Below are positions 27,067 to 37,239 of a stretch of DNA of 64,000 bases, one piece after another. The stretch covers positions 8,596,163-8,660,162 of the forward strand of contig OX465109.1 of the NCBI GenBank assembly GCA_949987565.1, in the 5' to 3' direction. Source of the stretch: Luidia sarsii (Eukaryota > Echinodermata > Asteroidea > Paxillosida > Luidiidae). The position numbers and the translations under genes are program-made. The notes beneath the pieces were generated by a model. It saw only the letters and a list, made by a program, of their open reading frames with translations. It did no database searches and was not told where the DNA came from. Every line of letters starts with the position of its first letter. The first letter of the stretch is position 1.

Positions 27067-29196
27067 TTTTTTTTGTCTTCTTCTTCTTCTTCTTCTTCTT
27101 CTTCTTCTTCTTCTTCTTCTTCTTTTTCTGGTCGGAATAATCCCATAGACAAAGCACAGGGTTTTTTCGGAGGGCACTTTTGCCATTGAACAAACTTTGA
27201 TTTTTTTCAAACTTGACAAATGCATAGAACCCTTGCTGAAGTTGTGCACAGTTGTCTTTAAAACTTCATGACGTCACCACGTGTCACGTGACAGCGCTTT
27301 AAAGGGGCAAATTTCAAATTGCAATAAAAGCAAAAAATTAATTTCGTTTTGTTCCAAGTTTGCACTATATCTAAGTTGGGAAAAGGTGTATCCAAAAATT
27401 GCTCTCATTTGATCGTGACGTCATCTCATGAATATTAATGAGGTCATAAACTTTTAAGATTTTAACATTCAATTGAGCATATTTGGCCAATGGAGCAAGA
27501 TTTTTTTATTGTTTTTGTTTATATCTATTAGGGATGTAGTCTAGAAACACCCTCTGGGGCCAAAATGCCATGACGCAATCGTGACGTCATCAAAATGCGT
27601 GTTTTTAAAACACATATTTGGCAAAGGTCAATCGTCTCGAAATTTGGTGTGCAGGTAGCTATTGTGCTAGACATTCATAATCCTGAGTTGGGAATTAATT
27701 AACCATTGTTCAGAATTGTTATGATTTTGTTCATATTATAATGTAGTCCCATACACTTTGTGCGCATAATATGCACGTGCTTTAAAGGGGCAACTTGTAC
27801 ACTACACTGTAGTCATTAATTGTGGATTCACGTAGGTAGATCTAAACTTCAGACGAAGATTACTATCTGAACGAAGAAAAAATCGTATTTTTATTTTGTC
27901 TTCAACCGACTCAACATATACCCCGGATTGAAAATATCAAAACATATTTCCGGAATTTCCTTTGTTTTTCATTGTTTAGGTTTTTTTATACTAAGGGCCA
28001 TAGGTTTGTGTACAAATTAGCTGTGAAATCCATTAAGGGCCTAATATCAAATACAAATGGCTTCAAACTTGGCACATACTTAGGTTAGTAGATGGAGATT
28101 CATTGCAAAAAGTGAGATCTTCATGACGTCACCACGTGTCACGTGACAGCGCTTTAAAGGGGCAAATTTCAAACTCAAATAAAAGCAAAAATGCAAATTC
28201 GTTTGGTTTCAATTTTGCAGCATATCTAAGTTGGGAAAAGATGTATCCAAAAATTGCCCTCATTTGATCGTGACGTCATCTCATGAATATTAATGAGGTC
28301 ATAAACTTTTAAGATTTTAACATTAAATTGAGCATATTTGGCCAACGGAGCAAGATTTTTTTCATTTTTTCGTTTATATCTAATGGGGATGTAGTTTAGA
28401 AACACCCTCCGGGAACAAAATGTCATGACGCAATCGTGACGTCATCAAAATGCGTGATTTTAAAGCACATATTAGCCAATGGTCAATCTTCTCGAAATTT
28501 GGTGGCCAGTTAGCTATTGGGCTAGACATCTTAAATCCTGAGTATGGAACCGATTAAACATTGTTTTGAATTATTATGATTTGTTAAATATCATTTCTTA
28601 GTCCCATAGACTTTGTGCACGATACGTTGGTGTGCCTTTTGGGGTAGGAATGGATGGTACAGGTTCGAAACAGAGTTGCCACCTTCATGAACTCAATCAA
28701 AACGATGCTAAAAGGGGTTTACACCAATATACAGTAAAACTGTGTTTTTTTTCGTTTGTTTGTGCTTGAGTTGTCACGTGACCACCCTTTAAAGGGCCAA
28801 CCTGGCATGTGCAATCACGCCACGATCTTAGATCCCGCAGGATCGATATTTAGCATATATCTAAGTTGGGCAACAATGTATCCAAATATTGCAATAATTA
28901 TGATGATGAGGTCATCTCATGAATATTAATGAGGTAATAAAAAAACCGATATTAAATCAATGGTTAACTCCCTTGTTGTGCTGTTGCTAGCGCATATAGC
29001 ATGTGAGAGGAGTTTCAGGGACCAATTAGGTTTCATGACCTTCCTCATGTCATGTGACCCTTTCCTCCGGTCCAGACCGGAAGTACTGTAGTAATCATGC
29101 ATGTGCTACTGGTTTTCAGATTTTCAACTTGGTCTTTCTTCGGGGGAAAAAAAGGAAAAGCTACACGTTCTGTTACAACAGACGTATGTTTCTAGT
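27067..29196 (+). mobile_element. Array unit 5 (long class) lacking the left hairpin
   Basis: The previous CTAGT is followed directly by poly-T and GTCTTC(TTC)n, so the left hairpin is missing. The body and type A right end are intact. Confidence 0.7.
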
Positions 29197-30005
29197 TTCT
29201 TCTTCTTCTTCTTTTTCTGGTCGTAAAAATCCCATAGACAAAGCACAGGGTTTTTGTGGACGGCACTTTTGCCATTGAACACACTTGGATTTTTTTCAAA
29301 CTTAATCAATGCATAGAGCCCTTGCTGAAGTTGTGCACAGTTGTCTTTAAAACTTCATGACGTCACCACGTGTCACGTGACAGCGCTTTAAAGGGGCAAA
29401 TTTCAAACTGCAATAAAAGCAAAAAAGCAATTTCGTTTTGTTCTAAGTTTGCACTATATCTAAGTTGGGAAAAGGTGTATCCAAAAATTGCCCTCATTTG
29501 ATCGTGACGTCATCTCATGAATATTAATGAGGTCATAAACTTTTCAGATTTTAACCTTCAATTGAGCATATTTGGCCAACGGAGCAAGCTTTTCTTCATT
29601 TTTTCGATTATATCTATTGGGGATGTAGTTTATAAACACCCTCCGGAGCCAAAATGCCATGACGCAATCATGACGTCATCAAAATGCGTGTTTTTAATAC
29701 GCATATTTGCCAAAGGTCAATCGTCTCGAAATTTGGTAGGCATTTAGCTATTGTGCTAGACATTCATAATCCTGAGTTTGGAAGCAATCGATCATTGTTC
29801 AGAATTATTATGATTTTTTGAAAAATATAATGAGGTCCCATACACTTTGTGCACAAAATATGCACGTGCGTATTGTGTTAGGAATGGAGGTTACGGGTTC
29901 GAATCCCGCTGATGTCAATTTTTTTTTTTCATCAATTTTTTTTTAAAAGAGCCAGATGCGGAAAAGCGTTATGTTCTGTTAGCCAACAGACATAAATCTC
30001 TAGTT
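29197..30005 (+). mobile_element. Array unit 6 (short class) lacking the left hairpin
   Basis: Begins TCTTCTTCTTC directly after the previous CTAGT. Has T-arm-like CGGGTTCGAATCCCG (29894-29908). Type B right end. Confidence 0.7.
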
Positions 30006-32393
30006 AGCTTTTCCGTTCCATACGGAAAAGCTATTGTTCTTGTTCTGATTTTTTTTTTAGCTTTTCCGTTCCATACGGAAAAGCTATTGTTCTTGTTCTG
30101 ATTTTTAGCTTTTCCGTTCCATACGGAAAAGCTATTGTTCTTGTTCTGATTTTTTTTAGCTTTTCCGTTCCATACGGAAAAGCTATTGTTCTTGTTCTGA
30201 TTTTTTTTTTAGCTTTTCCGTTCCATACGGAAAAGCTATTGTTCTTGTTCTGATTTTTTTTTTTTGTCTTCTTCTTCTTCTTCTTCTTCTTCTTCTTCTT
30301 CTTCTTCTTCTTCTTCTTCTTTTTCTGGTCGGAATAATCCCATAGACAAAGCACAGGGTTTTTTCGGAGGGCACTTTTGCCATTGAACAAACTTTGATTT
30401 TTTTCAAACTTGACAAATGCATAGAACCCTTGCTGAAGTTGTGCACAGTTGTCTTTAAAACTTCATGACGTCACCATGTGTCACGTGACAGTGCTTTAAA
30501 GGGGCAAATTTCAAATTGCAATAAAAGCAAAAAATTAATTTCGTTTTGTTCCAAGTTTGCACTATATCTAAGTTGGGAAAAGGTGTATCCAAAAATTGCC
30601 CTCATTTGATCGTGACGTCATCTCATGAATATTAATGAGGTCATAAACTTTTAAGATTTTAACATTCAATTGAGCATATTTGGCCAACGGAGCAAGATTT
30701 TTTTACTGTTTTTGTTTATATCTATTAGGGATGTAGTCTAGAAACACCCTCTGGGGCCAAAATGCCATGACGCAATCGTGACGTCATCAAAATGCGTGTT
30801 TTTAAAACACATATTTGCCAAAGGTCAATCGTCTCGAAATTTGGTGTGCAGGTAGCTATTGTGCTAGACATTCATAATCCTGAGTTGGGAATTAATTAAC
30901 CATTGTTCAGAATTGTTATGATTTTGTTCATATTATAATGTAGTCCCATACACTTTGTGCGCATAATATGCACGTGCTTTAAAGGGGCAACTTGTACACT
31001 ACACTGTAGTCATTAATTGTGGATTCACGTAGGTAGATCTAAACTTCAGACGAAGATTACTACCTGAACGAAGAAGAAATCGTATTTTTATTTTGTCTTC
31101 AACCGACTCAACATATACCCCGGATTGAAAATATCAAAACATATTTCCGGAATTTCCTTTGTTTTTCATTGTTTAGGTTTTTTTATACTAAGGGCCATAG
31201 GTTTGTGTACAAATTAGCTGTGAAATCCATTAAGGGCCTAATATCAAATACAAATGGCTTCAAACTTGGCACATACTTAGGTTAGTAGATGGAGATTCAT
31301 TGCAAAAAGTGAGATCTTCATGACGTCACCACGTGTCACGTGACAGCGCTTTAAAGGGGCAAATTTCAAACTCAAATAAAAGCAAAAATGCAAATTCGTT
31401 TGGTTTCAATTTTGCAGCATATCTAAGTTGGGAAAAGATGTATCAAAAAATTGCCCTCATTTGATCGTGACGTCATCTCATGAATATTAATGAGGTCATA
31501 AACTTTTAAGATTTTAACATTAAATTGAGCATATTTGGCAAACGGAGCAAGATTTTTTTCATTTTTTCGTTTATATCTAATGGGGATGTAGTTTAGAAAC
31601 ACCCTCCGGGAACAAAATGTCATGACGCAATCGTGACGTCATCAAAATGCGTGATTTTAAAGCACATATTAGCCAATGGTCAATCTTCTCGAAATTTTGT
31701 GGCCAGTTAGCTATTGGGCTAGACATCTTAAATCCTGAGTATGGAACCGATTAAACATTGTTTTGAATTATTATGATTTGTTAAATATCATTTCTTAGTC
31801 CCTTAGACTTTGTGCACGATACGTTGGTGTGCCTTTTGGGGTAGGAATGGATGGTACAGGTTCGAAACAGAGTTGCCACCTTCATGAACTCAATCAAAAC
31901 GATGCTAAAAGGGGTTTACACCAATATACAGTAAAACTGTGTTTTTTTCCGTTTCTTTGTGCTTGAGTTGTCACGTGACCACCCTTTAAAGGGCCAACCT
32001 GGCATGTGCAATCACGCCACGATCTTAGATCCCGCAGGATCGATATTTAGCATATATCTAAGTTGGGCAACAATGTATCCAAATATTGCAATAATTATGA
32101 TGATGAGGTCATCTCATGAATATTAATGAGGTAATAAAAAAACGATATTAAATCAATGGTTAACTCCCTTGTTGTGCTGTTGCTAGCGCATATAGCATGT
32201 GAGAGGAGTTTCAGGGACCAATTAAGTTTCATGACCTTCCTCATGTCATGTGACCCTTTCCTCCGGTCCAGACCGGAAGTACTGTAGTAATCATGCATGT
32301 GCTACTGGTTTTCAGATTTTCAACTTGGTCTTTCTTCGGGAAAAAAAAAGGAAAAGCTACACGTTCTGTTACAACAGACGTATGTTTCTAGTT
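30006..32393 (+). mobile_element. Array unit 7 (long class) with fivefold left end
   Basis: Left hairpins at 30006, 30059, 30107, 30158 and 30211, about 50 bp apart, then the longest (TTC)n tract in the array. Three sub-repeats; type A right end. Confidence 0.7.
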
Positions 32394-33682
32394 AGCTTTT
32401 CCGTTCCATACGGAAAAGCTATTGTTTTTGTTCTGATTTTTTTTTTTTTCTTCTTCTTCTTCTTCTTTTTCTGGTCGGAATTTTCCCATAGACAAAGCAC
32501 AGGGTTTTTGTGACCGGCACTTTTGCCATTGAACACACTTGGATTTTTTTCAAACTTGGCAAATGCATAGAGCCAATGTTGAGCTAGTGCACAGTGGTCT
32601 TGAAAATGTCATGACGTCACCACGTGTCACGTGACAGCGCTTTAAAGGGGCAAATTTCAAACTGCAATAAAAGCAAAAAAGCAATTTCGTTTTGTTCCAA
32701 GTTTGCACTATATCCAAGTTGGGAAAAGGTGTATCCAAAAATTGCCCTCATTTGATCGTGACGTCATCTCATGAATATTAATGAGGTCATGAACTTTTCA
32801 GATTTTCACATTCAATTGAGCATATTTGGCCAACGGAGCAAGATTTTTTTCATTTTTTCGTTTATATCTAATGGGGATGTAGTTTAGAAACACCCTCCGT
32901 GGCCAAAATGCCATGACGCAATCGTGACGTCATCAAAATGCGTGTTTTTAAAGCACATATTTGCCAAAGGTCAATCGTCTCAAAATTTGGTGGGCATTTA
33001 GCTATTGGGCTAGACATCTTAAATCCTGAGTTTGGAAGCAATTGACCATTGTTCAGACTTATTATGATTTTTTGAAAAATATAATGAAGTCCCATACACT
33101 TTGTGCACAAAATATGCACGTGCGTTTTGGGTTAGGAATGGAGGTTACGGGTTCGAAACAGAGTTGCCACCTTCATGAACTCAATCAAAACGATGCTAAA
33201 AGGGGTTTACACCATTATACAGTAAAACTGTGGTTTTTTTCGTTTGTTTGTGCTTGAGTTGTCACGTGACCGCCCTTTAAAGGGCCAACCTGGCATGTGC
33301 AATCACGCCACGATCTTAGATCCCGCAGGATCAATATTTAGCATATATCTAATTTGGGCAACAGTGTATCCAAATATTGCAATAATTATGATGATGAGGT
33401 CATCTCATGAATATTAATGAGGTAATAAAAAAAACGATATTAAATCAATGGTTAACTCCCTTGTTGTGCTGTTGCTAGCGCATATAGCATGTGAGAGGAG
33501 TTTCAGGGACCAAGGTTTGATGACCTTCCTCGTGTCATGTGACCCTTTCCTCCGGTCCAGACCGGAAGTACTGTATTAATCATGCATGTGCTACTGGTTT
33601 TCAGATTTTCAACTTGGTCTTTCTTCTGGAAAAAAAAAGGAAAAGCTACACGTTCTGTTACAACAGACGTATGTTTCTAGTT
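32394..33682 (+). mobile_element. Array unit 8 (middle class)
   Basis: Left hairpin 32394-32420. The body joins a first sub-repeat directly to the third sub-repeat of the long class. The T-arm-like box is decayed to GGTTCGAAACAG. Type A right end. Confidence 0.7.
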
Positions 33683-34980
33683 AGCTTTTCCGTTCCATAC
33701 GGAAAAGCTATTGTTTTTGTTCTGATTTTTTTTTTTTTTCTTCTTCTTCTTCTTCTTTTTCTGGTCGGAATTTTCCCATAGACAAAGCACAGGGTTTTTG
33801 TGACCGGCACTTTTGCCATTGAACACACTTGGATTTTTTTCAAACTTGGCAAATGCATAGAGCCAATGTTGAGCTAGTGCACAGTGGTCTTGAAAATGTC
33901 ATGACGTCACCACGTGTCACGTGACAGCGCTTTAAAGGGGCAAATTTCAAACTGCAATAAAAGCAAAAAAGCAATTTCGTTTTGTTCCAAGTTTGCACTA
34001 TATCTAAGTTGGGAAAAGGTGTATCCGAAAATTGCCCTCATTTGATCGTGACGTCATCTCATGAATATTAATGAGGTCATAAACTTTTAAGATTTTAACA
34101 TTCAATTGAGCATATTTGGCCAACGGAGCAAGATATTTTTCATTTTTTCAATTATATCTATTGGGGATGTAGTTTAGAAACACCCTCCGGGAACAAAATG
34201 TCATGACGCAATCGTGACGTCATCAAAATGCGTGTTTTTAAAACGCATATTTGCCAAAGGTCAATCGTCTCGAAATTTGGTGGGCATTTAGCTATTGGGC
34301 TAGACATCTTAAATCCTGAGTTTGGAACCAATTAAACATTGTTTTGAATTATTATGATTTGTTAAATATCATTTCTTAGTCCCATAGACTTTGTGCACGA
34401 TACGTTGGTGTGCCTTTTGGGGTAGGAATGGATGGTACAGGTTAGAAACAGAGTTGCCACCTTCATGAACTCAATCAAAACGATGCTAAAAGGGGTTTAC
34501 ACCAATAAACAGTAAAACTGTGGTTTTTTTCGTTTGTTTGTGCTTGAGTTGTCACGTGACCGCCCTTTAAAGGGCCAACCTGGCATGTGCAATCACGCCA
34601 CGATCTTAGATCCCGCAGGATCAATATTTAGCATATATCTAAGTTGGGCAACAGTGTATCCAAATATTGCAATAATTATGATGATGAGGTCATCTCATGA
34701 ATATTAATGAGGTTTTAAAAAACCGATATTAAATCAATGGTTAACTCCCTTGTTGTGCTGTTGCTAGCGCATATAGCATGTGAGAGGAGTTTCAGGGACC
34801 AATTAGGTTTCATGACCTTCATCATCATTCATGTCATGTGACCCTTTCCTCCGGTCCAGACCGGAAGTACTGTAGTAATCATGCATGTGCTACTGGTTTT
34901 CAGATTTTCAACTTGGTCTTTCTTCGGAAAAAAAAAGGAAAAGCTACACGTTCTGTTACAACAGACGTATGTTTCTAGTT
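33683..34980 (+). mobile_element. Array unit 9 (middle class)
   Basis: Left hairpin 33683-33709. Same layout as unit 8 but with a different internal junction: its middle resembles the second sub-repeat of the long class. Type A right end. Confidence 0.7.
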
Positions 34981-36207
34981 TCTTCTTCTTCTTCTTCTTT
35001 TTCTGGTCGGAATTTTCCCATAGACAAAGCACAGGGTTTTTGTGACCGGCACTTTTGCCATTGAACACACTTGGATTTTTTTCAAACTTGGCAAATGCAT
35101 AGAGCCAATGTTGAGCTAGTGCACAGTGGTCTTGAAAATGTCATGACGTCACCACGTGTCACGTGACAGCGCTTTAAAGGGGCAAATTTCAAACTGCAAT
35201 AAAAGCAAAAAAGCAATTTCGTTTTGTTCCAAGTTTGCACTATATCCAAGTTGGGAAAAGGTGTATCCAAAAATTGCCCTCATTTGATCGTGACGTCATC
35301 TCATGAATATTAATGAGGTCATGAACTTTTCAGATTTTCACATTCAATTGAGCATATTTGGCCAACGGAGCAAGATTTTTTTCATTTTTTCGTTTATATC
35401 TAATGGGGATGTAGTTTAGAAACACCCTCCGTGGCCAAAATGCCATGACGCAATCGTGACGTCATCAAAATGCGTGTTTTTAAAGCACATATTTGCCAAA
35501 GGTCAATCGTCTCAAAATTTGGTGGGCATTTAGCTATTGGGCTAGACATCTTAAATCCTGAGTTTGGAAGCAATTGACCATTGTTCAGACTTATTATGAT
35601 TTTTTGAAAAATATAATGAAGTCCCATACACTTTGTGCACAAAATATGCACGTGCGTTTTGGGTTAGGAATGGAGGTTACGGGTTCGAAACAGAGTTGCC
35701 ACCTTCATGAACTCAATCAAAACGATGCTAAAAGGGGTTTACACCATTATACAGTAAAACTGTGTTTTTTTTCGTTTGTTTGTGCTTGAGTTGTCACGTG
35801 ACCGCCCTTTAAAGGGCCAACCTGGCATGTGCAATCACGCCACGATCTTAGATCCCGCAGGATCAATATTTAGCATATATCTAATTTGGGCAACAGTGTA
35901 TCCAAATATTGCAATAATTATGATGATGAGGTCATCTCATGAATATTAATGAGGTAATAAAAAAAACGATATTAAATCAATGGTTAACTCCCTTGTTGTG
36001 CTGTTGCTAGCGCATGTGAGAGGAGTTTCAGGGACCAAGGTTTCATGACCTTCCTCATGTCATGTGACCCTTTCCTCCGGTCCAGACCGGAAGTACTGTA
36101 GTAATCATGCATGTGCTACTGGTTTTCAGATTTTCAACTTGGTCTTTCTTCTGGAAAAAAAAAGGAAAAGCTACACGTTCTGTTACAACAGACGTATGTT
36201 TCTAGTT
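34981..36207 (+). mobile_element. Array unit 10 (middle class) lacking the left hairpin
   Basis: Starts TCTTCTTCTTC straight after the previous CTAGT. Otherwise nearly identical to unit 8 over about 1.2 kb. Type A right end. Confidence 0.7.
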
Positions 36208-37066
36208 AGCTTTTCCGCCGCGTAGCGGAAAAGCTATTGTTCTTGTTCTGATTTTTTTTTTTTGTCTTCTTCTTCTTCTTCTTCTTCTTTTTCTGGTCGT
36301 AAAAATCCCATAGACAAAGCACAGGGTTTTTGTGGACGGCACTTTTGCCATTGAACACACTTGGATTTTTTTCAAACTTGACAAATGCATAGAGCCCTTG
36401 CTGAAGTTGTGCACAGTTGTCTTTAAAACTTCATGACGTCACCACGTGTCACGTGACAGCGCTTTAAAGGGGCAAATTTCAAACTGCAATAAAAGCAAAA
36501 ATGCAATTTCGATTCGATCCAAGTTTGCACTATATCTAAGTTGGGAAAAGGTGTATCCAAAAATTGCCCTCATTTGATCGTGACGTCATCTCATGAATAT
36601 TAATGAGGTCATAAACTTTTAAGATTTTAACATTCAATTGAGCATATTTGGCCAACGGAGCAAGATTTTTTTCATTTTTTTGATTATATCTATTGGGAAT
36701 GTAGTTTATAAACACCCTCCGGGGCCAAAATGCCATGACGCAATCGTGACGTCATCAAAACGCGTGTTTTTAAAACGCATATTTGCCAAAGGTCAATCGT
36801 CTCGAAATTTGCTAGGCATTTAGCTATTGGGCTAGACATTCTGAATCCTGAGTTTGGAAACAATCGACCATTGTTCAGAATTATTAATGTTATAATGAAG
36901 TCCCATACACTTTGTGCACGAAATATGCACGTGCGTTTTGGGGTAGAAATTGAGGTTCCGAGTTCGAATCCCGCTGATGTCAATATTTTTTTCCTTTTTT
37001 TTTTTAAGAGAGGCAGATGCGGAAAAGCGTTATGTTCTGTTAGCCAACAGACATAAATCTCTAGTT
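36208..37066 (+). mobile_element. Array unit 11 (short class), array right boundary
   Basis: Left hairpin variant AGCTTTTCCGC/GCGGAAAAGCT (36208-36235). Slightly degenerate T-arm-like box. Type B right end, CTAG at 37061-37064, then TT and flanking TTGTTTTTG. The array ends about 100 bp before the start codon of the second CYP20 gene. Confidence 0.7.
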
Positions 37067-37090
37067 TTGTTTTTGTTTTGTTCCCCTAGC

Positions 37091-37092
37091 AG
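37091..37092 (+). promoter_or_regulatory. Possible splice acceptor for a 5' UTR exon
   Basis: The T-rich run after the array (TTTTGTTTTGTTCCCCTAG) leads to CAG at 37090-37092, a good acceptor. If used, the exon containing the start codon would begin at 37093 and the transposon array would lie in, or beside, a 5' UTR intron. Inference from motif only. Confidence 0.35.
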
Positions 37093-37167
37093 TTAACATC
37101 CTTTGGGATTGTGAGGTCTTGTGGACATACTCATCAGTTGGGCCGAACTGCACGTCTGACACTCACC

Positions 37168-37239
37168 ATGCTTGGATTTGCCATCTTCGGTGTGACCTTT
37201 GTCTTTGTCGTTGTGGTGGCCGTGATCTATCTTTATCCG
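37168..37239 (+). CDS. CYP20A1: CYP20-family P450, first coding exon of a second gene (partial)
   Basis: 24 codons from ATG, starting MLGFAIFGVTF and ending VIYLYP, then donor GTAAGT at 37240, phase 0. Vertebrate CYP20A1 begins MLDFAIFAVTF and reaches YLYP at residue 24, so the length, sequence and, as I recall it, the exon end agree. It is a signal-anchor segment for the ER membrane. The context ACTCACCATG is an acceptable start. The remaining exons are not in the window; everything after the donor is satellite. Compared with the complete gene at 951-9811, this copy is much closer to the vertebrate sequence. It could be a live gene with a large intron, or an orphan exon stranded by satellite expansion; the window cannot decide. 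Confidence 0.8.

Larger units (their letters stand above)
20821..37066 (+). mobile_element. Tandem array of 11 Helitron/Helentron-like units
   Basis: Head-to-tail units, three size classes (about 0.8-1.0, 1.2-1.3 and 2.1-2.4 kb), sharing one backbone. The right end of every unit has GGAAAAGC, a hairpin with arms TCTGTT/AACAGA, then about ten bases ending CTAG and T. The left end usually has the hairpin AGCTTTTCCG(N7)CGGAAAAGCT, whose AGCTTTTCC is complementary to the GGAAAAGC(T) near the right end (subterminal inverted repeat). A TTC microsatellite follows the left end. Hairpin-plus-CTRR right ends, subterminal inverted repeats, no target duplication and tandem growth are Helitron/Helentron traits. 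No Rep-helicase gene is present, so the units are non-autonomous. Confidence 0.65.

Noticed and set aside
21476..36414. Lys/Arg-rich minus-strand frames repeated through the array
   Set aside because: They are the reverse complement of the TTC microsatellite and hairpins in each transposon unit, not coding sequence.
20821..37066. CRISPR-like or satellite interpretation of the hairpin repeats
   Set aside because: Units are 0.8-2.4 kb with transposon-like ends and there are no unique spacers; the DNA is eukaryotic.
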